Shown in pieces: positions 20,414 through 31,509 of a stretch of DNA of 64,000 nt. The DNA comes from Pseudomonas atagonensis (GTDB lineage: Bacteria > Pseudomonadota > Gammaproteobacteria > Pseudomonadales > Pseudomonadaceae). The position numbers and the translations under genes were made by a program. How positions within the stretch are numbered: position 1 is the first letter of the stretch; each line of letters begins with the position of its first letter. The notes beneath the pieces were generated by a model. The model saw nothing but the letters and a program-made list of their open reading frames with translations, was not told where the DNA came from and did no database searches. The stretch lies in the NCBI RefSeq assembly GCF_011369485.1, contig NZ_VXCA01000002.1, positions 55,095-119,094 of the forward strand, read 5' to 3'.

Positions 20414-21358
20414 TTAGTGGGTCAGGTGATAAACCGCATTCGCGAGGGCGATGTCTTCCAGACCCAGGCCGATTGAGCGGAAAAACACGTGACGGTTGTA
20501 ATCCGGACGCTGCACTTTCTCGCTGAGCAGGTCGGCAAGGTCGCCGACAATCGAATCCTGGCTCCAGCCATGCTGTTCAGTGGCGATCAGCATCTCACCG
20601 GCCGAACCCGGCGTGGTCAGACGATAGTCGCAGAACACCTGCATGTCGTTGAGGCTCTGCGGCGGCACTTCGTGGGCGCGAGGGGCGTTGGTGCTGATCG
20701 AGGTGATCAGCGCCGGTTTGCTCAGGCTGGCCGGATCGATCACCGGCCCGGCGGCGGAGGTGCAGAGCATGATCACGTCCGCGTCGGCGAGGGCTGCTTC
20801 GCGGCTGGCGGCAATCGTCAGGTCAGGCTCGATGCTTTTCAGCAGTGCCTGGGTGCCGCTGTCTTCCATCAGCGACGGCGAATATAGGCTGATACTTTGC
20901 CAGTCGCGCAGGGATTTCACGTAATGCAAATGTGCCTGAGCGACTTTGCCGCTGCCGATGATTGCGAGGCGTTTGGCGTGGCGCGGGGCGAGGGCGTCAA
21001 CCGCCACCGCCGTCGTCGCGGCGGTGCGCGCGGTGGTCAGTTCGCCGGCATCGCAAAGCAGCAGCGGCTGGCCGGTTTTCATCGACATCAGCAATGTCCA
21101 CGCCGTCACCAGCGCGCCTTCCTCGCGGACGATGTAAGGCGATGTCTTCACCCCGTAGACGCCATCCTCGGCGAGCACCCCCAGGTAATTGATGAAGTCG
21201 CCTGCGCCCTGTGGAAATTCCACCAGTTGTTGCGCCGGTTGCACGGCATTCCCGGCCGCGAGATCGCGAAACAGCTTGCGCAGGATCTGCGGCACGTCGA
21301 TGCGCGCCAACAGCTCGCGGGCCTGGGCTTGGTCAATCACGTAGGGCGTACTGGACAT
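20414..21358 (-). CDS. dauB: Ornithine cyclodeaminase/mu-crystallin family protein DauB
   Basis: NAD(P)H-dependent enzyme of the OCD/mu-crystallin family; in the dau pathway it is assigned the conversion of the keto/imino product of D-arginine (2-ketoarginine side) back to L-arginine. The 314-residue product has the Rossmann motif AIIGSGKVAQAHL and the OCD blocks RTAATTAVAVDALA and ADVIMLCTSA. It is the first gene of the minus-strand dau cluster, and its promoter region carries a strong dyad. Confidence 0.9.
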   Translation of the reverse strand: MSSTPYVIDQAQARELLARIDVPQILRKLFRDLAAGNAVQPAQQLVEFPQGAGDFINYLGVLAEDGVYGVKTSPYIVREEGALVTAWTLLMSMKTGQPLLLCDAGELTTARTAATTAVAVDALAPRHAKRLAIIGSGKVAQAHLHYVKSLRDWQSISLYSPSLMEDSGTQALLKSIEPDLTIAASREAALADADVIMLCTSAAGPVIDPASLSKPALITSISTNAPRAHEVPPQSLNDMQVFCDYRLTTPGSAGEMLIATEQHGWSQDSIVGDLADLLSEKVQRPDYNRHVFFRSIGLGLEDIALANAVYHLTH

Positions 21359-21377
21359 GTCAGGCTCCGGAGAAAAA

Positions 21378-21412
21378 AACTAAACTTATTTGTCCATTAT
21401 GGACTTTTAGTT
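21378..21412 (-). promoter_or_regulatory. Promoter and candidate DauR operator of dauB
   Basis: The dyad GTCCATTATGGAC (21392-21404) is flanked by an outer inverted repeat AACTAAA/TTTAGTT. On the minus strand CATAAT (-10-like) lies inside the dyad, 16 nt after TTGCCC. The core AAAAGTCCA-N2-ATGGA is shared with the site at 17441-17453 upstream of the binding-protein gene. Repression by covering the -10 is inferred. Confidence 0.6.
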
Positions 21413-21445
21413 TTGTCGGGCAAGTGCCTGCGGAAACACCGGACG

Positions 21446-21477
21446 AAAAAAAAGCGCAGTCCGTTGCCGGCTGCGCT
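21446..21477 (-). terminator. Intrinsic terminator of rhlB
   Basis: On the minus strand an AGCGCAG/CTGCGCT stem with an 11-nt loop is followed by a T-run. It lies 18 bases after the rhlB stop. Confidence 0.85.
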
Positions 21478-21494
21478 CCTTTTCATGGCGTCGC

Positions 21495-22973
21495 TTACTG
21501 CGGACGCTTGCGCTCTACCGCACGCAGCAAGTGCGTCGGTGGCGTTTCACAGCTGATCTTGCGACCGAGCTTCTCTTCGATGGACGGCAACTGGTAGGAG
21601 TCGTCCTCGCCGGCGAAGCTGATCGACACGCCATCGGCGCCGGCACGACCGGTTCGGCCGATGCGGTGTACGTAGTCGTCCGGCACTTCCGGCAGGGTGA
21701 AGTTGATCACGTGGCTGATACCGTCGATGTGGATGCCGCGACCGGCAACATCGGTGGCCACCAGCACGCGAATCTTGCCTTCGCGGAAGCCTTCCAGGGT
21801 CTTGATACGTTTGTGTTGCGGCACATCGCCGGACAGTTGCGCGGCGTTGATGCCGTCACGCACCAGACGTTCTTCGATGCGGCGTACTTCGTCCTTGCGG
21901 TTGGCAAACACGATCACGCGCTCCCAGCCATTGTCGTTGACCAGGTTGTAGAGCAGTTTGTACTTGTCGGCACCAGCCACCGCGTAGATGTGCTGCTCGA
22001 CGTTTTCGTTGGCCACGTTGGTGACTTCGATTTCGACGATGGCAGGATCGGTGGTCCACTGCTTGGCGAGGTTCATCACGTCTTCGGTGAAGGTCGCGGA
22101 GAACAGCAGGGTCTGGCGCTCGGACTTCGGCGGGGTCTGGCGAATGATCTGCCGCACTTGCGGGATGAAACCCATGTCGAGCATGCGGTCGGCTTCGTCC
22201 AGCACCATCACTTCGACCATGTCCAGATGCACGTCGCCGCGCTGGTTGAAGTCGAGCAGACGGCCCGGGGTGGCAACGAGGATGTCGCAGTGGCGCGCTT
22301 CGAGGTGCTTGAGCTGCTTGTCGAAGTCCATGCCGCCGACGAACGTCATCACGTTCAGGCCGGTGTACTTGGTCAGGTCGGCGGCATCCTTGGCAATCTG
22401 AACCACCAGCTCACGGGTCGGCGCGATGATCAGCGCACGGGGTTCGCCCATGTAGCGTTCTTTCGGCGGCGGCGTTTGCAGCAGCTGGGTGATGATCGAG
22501 ATCAGGAACGCGGCGGTTTTACCGGTACCGGTCTGCGCGCGACCGATGGCGTCTTTGCCGGCGAGGGTGAAGCCCAGCACCTGCGCCTGGATCGGCGTGC
22601 AATACGGAAAGCCCAGGTCCTGGATGGCGTGCATCAGTTCCGGGGACAGTTTGAAATCGTGGAAGCGGGTTTTGCCCTCCTGTGGCTCGACGACGAAGTC
22701 TTCGAGTTTCCATGGAATAACCGGCGCTTTTGGCTTCGGTTCGCGACGCGGACGGGCCGGTTTCGGCGCTTCGCTGCGGGCAGGTTCGGCGGCGATTGGC
22801 GCGGCCGGGGCAGGTTGCGATTGTTGCTTTGGTGCCGCTACGGGAGCGGGGCGCTCGGCCTTGGGGGCATCGCTGCGATGGCCGGGGGCGTGCGACGGCG
22901 CACTGGGAATGGGCGCGAGCTGCTCAGCCTCGCTTTTACCGAACATTTTCTTGAGTGCTTTGAGCACGGTCAT
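21495..22973 (-). CDS. rhlB: DEAD-box ATP-dependent RNA helicase RhlB
   Basis: Helicase that unwinds structured RNA for the degradosome. The first 100 residues are a Pro/Ala-rich, probably disordered tail; the helicase core follows with Q-motif, [13 protein letters not shown] (motif I), VLDEADRML (DEAD), SAT, and [10 protein letters not shown] (motif VI). The total length is 492 residues. The gene also lies next to dauB in P. aeruginosa. It has its own terminator and promoter region. Confidence 0.93.
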   Translation of the reverse strand: MTVLKALKKMFGKSEAEQLAPIPSAPSHAPGHRSDAPKAERPAPVAAPKQQSQPAPAAPIAAEPARSEAPKPARPRREPKPKAPVIPWKLEDFVVEPQEGKTRFHDFKLSPELMHAIQDLGFPYCTPIQAQVLGFTLAGKDAIGRAQTGTGKTAAFLISIITQLLQTPPPKERYMGEPRALIIAPTRELVVQIAKDAADLTKYTGLNVMTFVGGMDFDKQLKHLEARHCDILVATPGRLLDFNQRGDVHLDMVEVMVLDEADRMLDMGFIPQVRQIIRQTPPKSERQTLLFSATFTEDVMNLAKQWTTDPAIVEIEVTNVANENVEQHIYAVAGADKYKLLYNLVNDNGWERVIVFANRKDEVRRIEERLVRDGINAAQLSGDVPQHKRIKTLEGFREGKIRVLVATDVAGRGIHIDGISHVINFTLPEVPDDYVHRIGRTGRAGADGVSISFAGEDDSYQLPSIEEKLGRKISCETPPTHLLRAVERKRPQ

Positions 22974-23082
22974 CTCATCAATTGGTTAAGGAATGTACGC
23001 CGGCCAGTGTAATGCAAGAATCGGGCGCGGCGTAGTGGGAGGGATCAATGGACGGCGTTTGCAAGTCCGCCCGGTACCTTAG

Positions 23083-24207
<1,125 letters not shown>

Positions 24208-25239
24208 ATGAAGATGTTGAAATCCACTCTGGCGGTCGTGACTGCAGCAGCAGTACTCGGCGTCAGCGGGTTCGCTCAGGCGGGTGCAACCCTGGATGCC
24301 GTGCAAAAGAAAGGTTTCGTACAGTGTGGCGTGAGCGACGGTCTGCCAGGCTTCTCGGTACCTGATGCGACCGGCAAGATTCTCGGCATCGACGCCGACG
24401 TCTGCCGTGCCGTGGCCGCTGCCGTATTCGGCGACGCGAACAAGGTCAAGTTCAGCCAGTTGAACGCCAAAGAGCGCTTCACCGCGCTGCAATCGGGCGA
24501 GATCGACATCCTGTCGCGCAATACCACCATGACCAGTTCCCGTGACGCGGGCATGGGCCTGAAATTTCCTGGCTTCATCACTTACTACGACGGCGTGGGC
24601 TTCCTGGCCAACAACAAACTGGGCGTGAAAAGTGCCAAGGAACTGGATGGTGCAACCATCTGCATTCAGGCCGGTACTACTACCGAGCTGAACGTTTCCG
24701 ACTACTTCCGCGCCAACGGCCTGAAGTACACCCCGATCACTTTCGACACCTCCGATGAAAGCGCCAAGTCGCTGGAATCCGGTCGTTGCGATGTGCTGAC
24801 CTCCGACAAGTCCCAGCTGTTCGCCCAGCGCAGCAAGCTGGCCGCACCGAAGGACTACGTGGTGCTGCCGGAAACCATTTCCAAAGAACCCCTGGGCCCG
24901 GTCGTGCGTAATGGCGACGACGAGTGGCTGGCCATCGTGCGTTGGGTCGGCTACGCGCTGCTCAATGCTGAAGAAGCCGGTGTGACCTCGAAAAACGTCA
25001 TGGAACAAGCCAAATCCACCAAGAATCCGGACGTTGCCCGTCTGCTCGGTGGCGACGGTGAGTACGGCAAGGACCTGAAACTGCCGAAGGACTGGGTGGT
25101 GAAAATCGTTTCCCAGGTGGGTAACTACGGCGAAATCTTCGAGAAAAACCTCGGCAAGAGCACTCCGCTGGAAATCGACCGTGGCCTGAACGCGCTGTGG
25201 AACAACGGCGGCATTCAGTACGCACCACCAGTGCGCTAA
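24208..25239 (+). CDS. aapJ: General L-amino acid ABC transporter, binding protein AapJ
   Basis: Periplasmic binding protein of a broad-specificity polar amino-acid importer. The 343-residue product has a signal peptide (cleavage near FAQAG) and the AapJ-type N-terminus TLDAVQKKGFVQCGVSDGL. It includes the family blocks GIDADVCRAVAAAVFG and the Cys-rich turn GATICIQAG. It is larger than the 250-residue binding proteins such as the one at 17536. A Shine-Dalgarno GGAGG lies before the ATG. First gene of aapJQMP. Confidence 0.95.
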   Translation: MKMLKSTLAVVTAAAVLGVSGFAQAGATLDAVQKKGFVQCGVSDGLPGFSVPDATGKILGIDADVCRAVAAAVFGDANKVKFSQLNAKERFTALQSGEIDILSRNTTMTSSRDAGMGLKFPGFITYYDGVGFLANNKLGVKSAKELDGATICIQAGTTTELNVSDYFRANGLKYTPITFDTSDESAKSLESGRCDVLTSDKSQLFAQRSKLAAPKDYVVLPETISKEPLGPVVRNGDDEWLAIVRWVGYALLNAEEAGVTSKNVMEQAKSTKNPDVARLLGGDGEYGKDLKLPKDWVVKIVSQVGNYGEIFEKNLGKSTPLEIDRGLNALWNNGGIQYAPPVR

Positions 25240-25304
25240 TGGTTCTATCACCCGGCGGGCCAACCGCCGGGTGATGTTCTGTTCCATTTCTTGCGGGGCA
25301 CTTC

Positions 25305-26486
25305 ATGCAAAATTCAATCGGCGCACCAAAGCAGAGGCTCAGCCTCAGCGATCCACGAGTGCGTGCGTGGGTATTTCAGATCATCACCATCGTGGCGGTG
25401 GTCTCACTGGGCTGGTATCTGTTCGATAACACCCAGACCAACCTGCAACACCGGGGTATTACTTCGGGCTTCGACTTTCTCGAACGCAGTGCCGGGTTCG
25501 GCATCGCTCAACACCTGATTGCCTACACCGAAGCGGACAGCTATGCCCGGGTGTTTGTGATCGGTCTGCTCAACACCTTGCTGGTGACCTTCATCGGCGT
25601 GATTCTGGCGACGATCCTGGGCTTCATCATCGGTGTGGCGCGACTGTCGCCGAACTGGATCATCAGCAAACTGGCGACCGTGTATGTGGAAGTGTTCCGC
25701 AACATTCCGCCGCTGCTGCAAATCCTGTTCTGGTACTTCGCGGTGTTCCTGACCATGCCGGGGCCGCGCAACAGTCACAACTTCGGCGACACCTTCTTCG
25801 TCAGCAGCCGGGGCCTGAACATGCCGGCCGCGCAGATGGCTGACGGCTTCTGGGCGTTCGTGGCGAGCGTGGTCGTGGCGATCATCGCCATCGTGCTGAT
25901 GAACCGCTGGGCAACCAGGCGTTTCGAAGAAACCGGCGAGCCGTTCCACAAGTTCTGGGCAAGCCTGGCGATCATCCTGGTGATCCCGGCCCTGTGCGCG
26001 TTGATCTTCGGCGCACCGCTGCACTGGGAGTTGCCTCAGCTCAAAGGCTTCAACTTTGTCGGCGGTTGGGTATTGATCCCGGAACTGCTGGCGTTGACCC
26101 TGGCCCTGACTGTGTACACCGCGGCGTTCATTGCCGAGATCGTGCGTTCGGGGATCAAGTCGGTCAGCCACGGCCAGACCGAAGCGGCGCGTTCCCTCGG
26201 CCTGCGCAACGGTCCGACCCTGCGCAAGGTGATCATTCCGCAAGCGCTGCGAGTCATCATTCCGCCGCTGACCAGCCAATACCTGAACCTGGCGAAGAAC
26301 TCCTCGCTGGCGGCCGGTATCGGTTACCCGGAAATGGTTTCGCTGTTCGCCGGCACCGTGCTCAACCAGACCGGTCAGGCGATCGAGGTGATTGCCATCA
26401 CCATGAGCGTGTACCTGGCGATCAGTATCAGCATTTCCCTGCTGATGAACTGGTACAACAAGCGCATTGCGCTGATCGAGCGGTAA
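25305..26486 (+). CDS. aapQ: Amino-acid ABC transporter permease AapQ
   Basis: Inner-membrane permease of 393 residues, longer than usual His-type permeases because of a large insert between the first membrane segments, as in the Aap family. The EAA-type loop TEAARSLGLRNGPTLRKVIIPQALR near residue 300 contacts the ATPase. It lies 65 bp after aapJ and 10 bp before aapM. Confidence 0.94.
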   Translation: MQNSIGAPKQRLSLSDPRVRAWVFQIITIVAVVSLGWYLFDNTQTNLQHRGITSGFDFLERSAGFGIAQHLIAYTEADSYARVFVIGLLNTLLVTFIGVILATILGFIIGVARLSPNWIISKLATVYVEVFRNIPPLLQILFWYFAVFLTMPGPRNSHNFGDTFFVSSRGLNMPAAQMADGFWAFVASVVVAIIAIVLMNRWATRRFEETGEPFHKFWASLAIILVIPALCALIFGAPLHWELPQLKGFNFVGGWVLIPELLALTLALTVYTAAFIAEIVRSGIKSVSHGQTEAARSLGLRNGPTLRKVIIPQALRVIIPPLTSQYLNLAKNSSLAAGIGYPEMVSLFAGTVLNQTGQAIEVIAITMSVYLAISISISLLMNWYNKRIALIER

Positions 26487-26496
26487 GGAAAAGCGC

Positions 26497-27594
26497 ATGA
26501 GTACTCATACTTTCAAACCCGACATGCCACCGCCGGCCAAGGTCTTCGGCCCGGTGGCGTGGATGCGCGCGAACATGTTCTCCAGCTGGCTCAACACCTT
26601 GCTGACCCTGTTTGCGTTCTACCTGATCTACCTGGTGGTACCGCCACTGCTCAGTTGGGCGATCTTCGACGCCAACTGGACCGGCACCACGCGCGCCGAC
26701 TGCACCAAGGAAGGCGCCTGCTGGGTGTTCATTCAGCAGCGTTTCGGCCAGTTCATGTACGGCTACTACCCGGCAGAGCTGCGCTGGCGCGTTGACCTGA
26801 CCGTGTGGCTGGCGGTCATCGGCGTGGCGCCGCTGTTCATCAAGCGTGTGGCGCACAAAGCGGTCTACGGGCTGAGCTTCCTGGTGGTCTACCCGATCGT
26901 TGCCTGGTGTTTGCTGCACGGCGGCGTGTTCGGCCTCGACACCGTAGCGACCAGCCAGTGGGGCGGCCTTATGCTGACGCTGGTGATCGCCACTGTCGGG
27001 ATCGCCGGTGCATTGCCGCTGGGGATTCTTCTGGCCCTCGGCCGACGCTCGAACATGCCGGCGATTCGTGTGGTCTGCGTGACCTTCATCGAGTTCTGGC
27101 GCGGCGTGCCGTTGATCACGGTGCTGTTCATGTCTTCGGTGATGCTGCCGCTGTTCCTGCCCGAAGGCATGAACTTCGACAAGCTGCTGCGGGCACTGAT
27201 CGGCGTGATCCTGTTCCAGTCGGCCTACGTCGCCGAAGTGGTGCGCGGCGGTCTACAAGCGATCCCCAAAGGTCAGTACGAAGCCGCCGCAGCGATGGGT
27301 CTCGGTTACTGGCGCGCCATGGGCCTGGTGATTCTGCCGCAAGCCCTGAAGCTGGTGATTCCCGGCATCGTCAACACCTTCATTGCGCTGTTCAAGGACA
27401 CCAGCCTTGTGATCATCATCGGCCTCTTTGACCTGCTCAACAGCGTCAAACAAGCCGCTGCCGATCCGAAATGGCTGGGCATGGCCACCGAAGGCTACGT
27501 GTTCGCCGCCCTGGTGTTCTGGATTTTCTGTTTTGGTATGTCGCGCTATTCCATGCATCTGGAACGCAAGCTCGACACTGGCCACAAGCGTTAG
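26497..27594 (+). CDS. aapM: Amino-acid ABC transporter permease AapM
   Basis: Second membrane subunit, 365 residues, with several hydrophobic spans and the EAA loop (YEAAAAMGLGYWRAMGLVILPQALK) near residue 265. Pairs with AapQ to form the channel. Close spacing to aapQ and aapP supports one operon. Confidence 0.94.
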   Translation: MSTHTFKPDMPPPAKVFGPVAWMRANMFSSWLNTLLTLFAFYLIYLVVPPLLSWAIFDANWTGTTRADCTKEGACWVFIQQRFGQFMYGYYPAELRWRVDLTVWLAVIGVAPLFIKRVAHKAVYGLSFLVVYPIVAWCLLHGGVFGLDTVATSQWGGLMLTLVIATVGIAGALPLGILLALGRRSNMPAIRVVCVTFIEFWRGVPLITVLFMSSVMLPLFLPEGMNFDKLLRALIGVILFQSAYVAEVVRGGLQAIPKGQYEAAAAMGLGYWRAMGLVILPQALKLVIPGIVNTFIALFKDTSLVIIIGLFDLLNSVKQAAADPKWLGMATEGYVFAALVFWIFCFGMSRYSMHLERKLDTGHKR

Positions 27595-27607
27595 GAGTTC
27601 TCTGTAA

Positions 27608-28372
27608 ATGAGCGAAGCAATCAAAAAGCCAGTGGGCCCTGAAGGCATCATTCAGATGCAGGGCGTCAACAAATGGTACGGCCAGTTCCACGTGCTGAAA
27701 GACATCAACCTCAATGTCAGACAGGGCGAGCGTATTGTCCTGTGCGGCCCGTCGGGTTCCGGCAAATCCACCACCATTCGTTGCCTCAATCGTCTGGAAG
27801 AACACCAGCAGGGCCGCATCGTTGTCGATGGCGTCGAGCTGACCAACGACCTCAAGCAGATCGAAGCGATACGTCGTGAAGTCGGGATGGTGTTCCAGCA
27901 CTTCAACCTGTTCCCGCACCTGACCATTTTGCAGAACTGCACTTTGGCACCGATGTGGGTGCGCAAGATGCCCAAGCGCAAGGCCGAGGAAATCGCCATG
28001 CATTACCTGGAACGCGTACGCATTCCGGAGCAGGCGCACAAGTTTCCGGGGCAACTGTCCGGCGGTCAGCAACAGCGTGTGGCGATTGCCCGCGCGCTGT
28101 GCATGAAACCGAAAATCATGCTGTTCGATGAACCGACTTCCGCGCTCGATCCGGAGATGGTGAAGGAAGTGCTCGACACCATGATCGGGTTGGCGGAAGA
28201 CGGCATGACCATGCTCTGCGTGACCCACGAAATGGGCTTCGCCCGCACCGTTGCCAATCGCGTGATCTTCATGGACAAGGGTGAAATCGTTGAGCAGGCG
28301 GCACCGAATGACTTTTTTGACAATCCGCAGAATGACCGGACGAAGCTGTTCCTGAGTCAGATTCTGCATTGA
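27608..28372 (+). CDS. aapP: Amino-acid ABC transporter ATPase AapP
   Basis: Cytosolic ATPase of 254 residues. Walker [10 protein letters not shown], the signature [15 protein letters not shown], Walker [14 protein letters not shown] and the switch His (CVTHEMGFA) are all intact. It energises uptake by AapQM. A strong intrinsic terminator follows. Confidence 0.96.
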   Translation: MSEAIKKPVGPEGIIQMQGVNKWYGQFHVLKDINLNVRQGERIVLCGPSGSGKSTTIRCLNRLEEHQQGRIVVDGVELTNDLKQIEAIRREVGMVFQHFNLFPHLTILQNCTLAPMWVRKMPKRKAEEIAMHYLERVRIPEQAHKFPGQLSGGQQQRVAIARALCMKPKIMLFDEPTSALDPEMVKEVLDTMIGLAEDGMTMLCVTHEMGFARTVANRVIFMDKGEIVEQAAPNDFFDNPQNDRTKLFLSQILH

Positions 28373-28388
28373 TGTGACGTTGTTTCTG

Positions 28389-28421
28389 AAATAAGCCCGG
28401 ACTTGTTCCGGGTTTATTTTT
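28389..28421 (+). terminator. Intrinsic terminator of aapJQMP
   Basis: A long stem (AATAAGCCCGGA with one mismatch) with a short loop is followed by TTTTT, 17 bases after the aapP stop. Confidence 0.9.
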
Positions 28422-28455
28422 GGCTGCGATTTGCCCCTTGTGCCGATTTGGCTGG

Positions 28456-28496
28456 CTGACTAACATGTCAGTAAATTCATCCTATGATTGGATGAA
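28456..28496 (+). promoter_or_regulatory. Candidate operators of the GntR-MFS unit
   Basis: Two dyads precede the regulator gene: CTGAC-N6-GTCAG (28456-28471) and TTCATCC-N7-GGATGAA (28476-28496). The second ends 12 bases before the start codon. FadR-type regulators commonly bind such short dyads over their own promoter, so autoregulation is likely but inferred. Confidence 0.5.
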
Positions 28497-28508
28497 AGGG
28501 CGAATCCT

Positions 28509-29168
28509 ATGTCAGAAATTTCTCCACTTATTAAACGATCCCTGGTCGATCAGGCTCTGGATCAGTTGCGTCAGCGCATCAACAGCGGTGTCTGGCAGGT
28601 CGGCGAACGTTTGCCGACCGAACCTGAGCTGTGCGCCGAGCTGGGCATCAGCCGCAACACGGTGCGTGAAGCCATGCGCGTATTGGCGTTTTCCGGGTTG
28701 ATCGAGATCCGTCAGGGCGACGGCAGTTATCTGCGCGCGGTGGTCGATCCGCTGGACACGCTCAAGGCGTTGTCCCGTTGCTCGCTGGAGCAGGCGCGGG
28801 AAACCCGGCACATCCTCGAAGTCGAGGCCATCGGTCTGGCAGCGATGCGCCGCACCGATGAAGACCTCATCGCCTTGCGCGAAGCGCTCGGCACCAGCGG
28901 CAGCCATTACCACGGCGACCTCGACACTTACATCGCCTGCGATCTGGTGTTTCACCGTCGTCTGGTCGATGCCGCACACAACCCGACCCTCAGCGAGCTG
29001 TATCGCTATTTTTCCAGCATCGTCGGCGCGCAATTGCGCCAGACGCTGAACATCGTCCCGCGCCGTCAGGAAGTGTTCGATCTGCACATCGAGTTGCTCG
29101 ATGCGGTCGAACAGCGCGACCCGGAACGGGCCAAAGCTTTGTCGAGGCAGTTGATCAATGAACCTTGA
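28509..29168 (+). CDS. FadR-subfamily GntR transcriptional regulator
   Basis: Regulator of 219 residues. The winged HTH is at about residues 10-75 (VGERLPTEPELCAELGISRNTVREAMRVL), and an all-helical FCD ligand domain follows with candidate metal/ligand residues (D and H in DLVFHRRLV, and LHIELLDAV). The ATG at 28488 is possible, but the ATG at 28509 fits the family N-terminus. Its stop overlaps the start of the MFS gene, so it probably controls that transporter. The effector is not known. Confidence 0.88.
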   Translation: MSEISPLIKRSLVDQALDQLRQRINSGVWQVGERLPTEPELCAELGISRNTVREAMRVLAFSGLIEIRQGDGSYLRAVVDPLDTLKALSRCSLEQARETRHILEVEAIGLAAMRRTDEDLIALREALGTSGSHYHGDLDTYIACDLVFHRRLVDAAHNPTLSELYRYFSSIVGAQLRQTLNIVPRRQEVFDLHIELLDAVEQRDPERAKALSRQLINEP

Positions 29169-30450
29169 AACCGAGAAACCCATGTCCCGCAGTGATTTAT
29201 CCACAGCCCCGAAACTTGAAGAACTGCTGATAGACGCCGAGGCCGATGACGAGCAAGTGCAGCAAAGTCATCCGCTGATCCGGCGACCGTGGCTGTTGCT
29301 GCTGGGCCTGATTCTGGTCGCGCTGAACCTGCGGCCGGCGCTGTCGAGCATGGCGCCGTTGCTCAGTGAAGTGTCGAAAAGCCTTGGCTTGTCTGCCGCT
29401 CAGGCCGGTCTGCTGACCACGTTGCCGGTGCTGTGCCTGGGGCTGTTCGCACCGCTGGCGCCGATCCTGGCGCGACGTTTCGGCGCCGAGCGGGTGGTGT
29501 TGGGGATTCTGTTGACCCTGGCCGGCGGCATCATCCTGCGCAGCAACTTCGGTGAAATCGGTCTGTTCGCCGGCAGCGTATTGGGCGGCGCCAGCATCGG
29601 CATCATCGGCGTGCTGCTGCCGGGAATCGTCAAACGCGACTTCGCCAAACATGCCGGCACCATGACCGGTGTGTACACCATGGCGCTGTGTCTGGGCGCG
29701 GCGATGGCGGCGGGTTCGACCGTGCCGTTGAGCGAACACTTCGACAACAGCTGGGCGCTGGGTCTGGGGTTCTGGGTCATTCCGGCGCTGGTGGCCGCTG
29801 TGTTCTGGTTGCCGCAAGTCGGCCAGAAGCACGGCGCGCACAACGTGGCGTATCGCGTGCGCGGATTGTTGCGTGATCCGCTGGCGTGGCAGGTGACGTT
29901 GTACATGGGCCTGCAATCGTCGCTGGCGTACATCGTGTTCGGCTGGTTGCCATCGATTCTGATCGGCCGTGGCCTGACCCCGACTCAGGCGGGCCTGGTG
30001 TTGTCCGGTTCGGTCATCATCCAGCTCGCCAGTTCGCTGGCCGCGCCCTGGCTGGCAACCCGAGGCAAAGATCAACGTCTGGCGATTGTGGTGGTGATGG
30101 CGCTGACCCTCGGCGGTTTGTTCGGTTGCCTATACGCGCCGATTGAAGGCCTGTGGGGCTGGGCGATCCTGCTGGGGCTGGGGCAGGGCGGCACGTTCAG
30201 TCTCGCGCTGACGCTGATCGTGCTGCGCTCGCGTGATTCCCATGTCGCGGCGAACCTGTCGAGCATGTCCCAGGGCTTCGGCTACACCCTCGCGTCGATG
30301 GGGCCGTTCGCGGTTGGCGTGGTGCATGACTGGACCGGTGGCTGGAACGCGGTGGGCTGGATCTTCGGCATTATCGGTTGTGCTGCGATCATCGCCGGGC
30401 TCGGCGCCGGTCGTGCGTTGTACGTGCAGGTGCAGAGCGAGAAGATCTGA
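29158..30450 (+). CDS. CynX/NimT-family MFS transporter
   Basis: Inner-membrane transporter of 430 residues with about 12 hydrophobic segments after a charged N-terminal tail of about 45 residues. The first span contains LVALNLRPALSSMAPLLSEV, a typical CynX/NimT signature. The family includes cyanate and 2-nitroimidazole transporters; the substrate here cannot be told. An alternative start is ATG 29182. Translation overlaps the GntR gene by 11 bases. Confidence 0.88.
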   Translation: MNLETEKPMSRSDLSTAPKLEELLIDAEADDEQVQQSHPLIRRPWLLLLGLILVALNLRPALSSMAPLLSEVSKSLGLSAAQAGLLTTLPVLCLGLFAPLAPILARRFGAERVVLGILLTLAGGIILRSNFGEIGLFAGSVLGGASIGIIGVLLPGIVKRDFAKHAGTMTGVYTMALCLGAAMAAGSTVPLSEHFDNSWALGLGFWVIPALVAAVFWLPQVGQKHGAHNVAYRVRGLLRDPLAWQVTLYMGLQSSLAYIVFGWLPSILIGRGLTPTQAGLVLSGSVIIQLASSLAAPWLATRGKDQRLAIVVVMALTLGGLFGCLYAPIEGLWGWAILLGLGQGGTFSLALTLIVLRSRDSHVAANLSSMSQGFGYTLASMGPFAVGVVHDWTGGWNAVGWIFGIIGCAAIIAGLGAGRALYVQVQSEKI

Positions 30451-30571
30451 CGCGCTCCCACATGTGTGTGTCTCTGGAATGCTATGGGTATTCGAATGGC
30501 GAATGCCGATAGTGTTTCAGCGCGTTGCAGATTATCGTGATGGCATTCTGTCCGTTTCCTGGAGTTTGCCC

Positions 30572-31042
30572 GTGAGTGAAGCCCACGCCGCGTTGATCAC
30601 CCGTTTTTACCAGGCTTTCCAGCGCCTCGATGCCGAGGCCATGGCCGCGTGTTACACCGACGATGTGCTCTTCAGCGATCCGGCGTTCGGCGAGTTGCGC
30701 GGGCGCGATGCCGGCGACATGTGGCGCATGCTCACCACACGCGCCAAAGACTTCTCCCTGACCTTCGACAACGTCCGCGCCGACGAGCGCAGCGGCGGCG
30801 CCCATTGGGTGGCGACTTATCTGTTCAGTCAGACCGGCAACGTCGTTATCAACGATATCCAGGCGCGCTTCGTCTTCCGCGACGGCAAGATCTGCGAACA
30901 CCACGACCACTTCGACCTGTGGCGCTGGTCGCGTCAGGCACTGGGTTTCAAAGGTTTGCTGTTGGGCTGGACGCCACTGGTGCGCAACGCCGTACGCGCT
31001 CAGGCGTTGAAGGGATTGAAGGCATTTCAGGCCGCCCGCTGA
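30572..31042 (+). CDS. NTF2-like/SnoaL-fold protein
   Basis: Small cytosolic protein of 156 residues with an NTF2-like cone fold: ITRFYQAFQRLDAEAMAACYTDDVLFSDPAFGEL and the distal beta-sheet HWVATYLFSQTGNVVINDIQARFVF. Members bind or transform small hydrophobic ligands; the function of this one is unknown. The start is GTG at 30572 with GGAG upstream; the frame extends further left but overlaps the MFS gene. A GIY-YIG gene follows after 39 bp. Confidence 0.82.
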   Translation: MSEAHAALITRFYQAFQRLDAEAMAACYTDDVLFSDPAFGELRGRDAGDMWRMLTTRAKDFSLTFDNVRADERSGGAHWVATYLFSQTGNVVINDIQARFVFRDGKICEHHDHFDLWRWSRQALGFKGLLLGWTPLVRNAVRAQALKGLKAFQAAR

Positions 31043-31081
31043 TAAGATCGCGAGCTGTTTCCTACAAGCCCTGATCCCCAA

Positions 31082-31384
31082 GTGACCAGCCTTAGCGAAA
31101 AACCTGCCGACGTTGCCGAACCAGTGAGCAAATCCTGGTTCGTCTACCTCGTACGCGCGGCCAATGGTTCCTTGTATTGCGGGATCAGTGACGATCCCGT
31201 CCGCCGTTTCGCCAAGCATCAAAGCGGCAAAGGCGCGCGGTTCTTTCTGTCCAGCCCGGCGACGGCGCTGGTCTACACCGAATTGTGTCTAGACAAGAGC
31301 GACGCCTTGCGCCAGGAGCGGCTGATCAAGAAGCTCAGGAAAAGCGCCAAGGAATGCCTGGTGGAGTCTTATCGGCCTGATTGA
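31082..31384 (+). CDS. GIY-YIG domain protein (UPF0213, YhbQ-like)
   Basis: Single-domain GIY-YIG protein of 100 residues. The motif pair appears as [20 protein letters not shown], with Arg in [15 protein letters not shown] and the later Glu in [11 protein letters not shown]. Family members have weak nuclease activity in some species, and the role is not settled. The start is GTG; no strong Shine-Dalgarno is visible. Confidence 0.85.
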   Translation: MTSLSEKPADVAEPVSKSWFVYLVRAANGSLYCGISDDPVRRFAKHQSGKGARFFLSSPATALVYTELCLDKSDALRQERLIKKLRKSAKECLVESYRPD

Positions 31385-31445
31385 TCTGATGCGAACGGTA
31401 GAAATCCTTGCACGTCAAAGCGACCACTCAGGCAAACGACAGGCG

Positions 31446-31475
31446 AAAAAAAACCGCCTTTGCGGGGCGGTTTTT
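31446..31475. terminator. Bidirectional intrinsic terminator
   Basis: An AAACCGCC / GGCGGTTT stem, with an A-run before and a T-run after, lies about 60 bases past the GIY-YIG stop. Confidence 0.85.
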
Positions 31476-31509
31476 CTGTAAACGCCGGTTTGCGGCCGGG
31501 TTTACTGAT

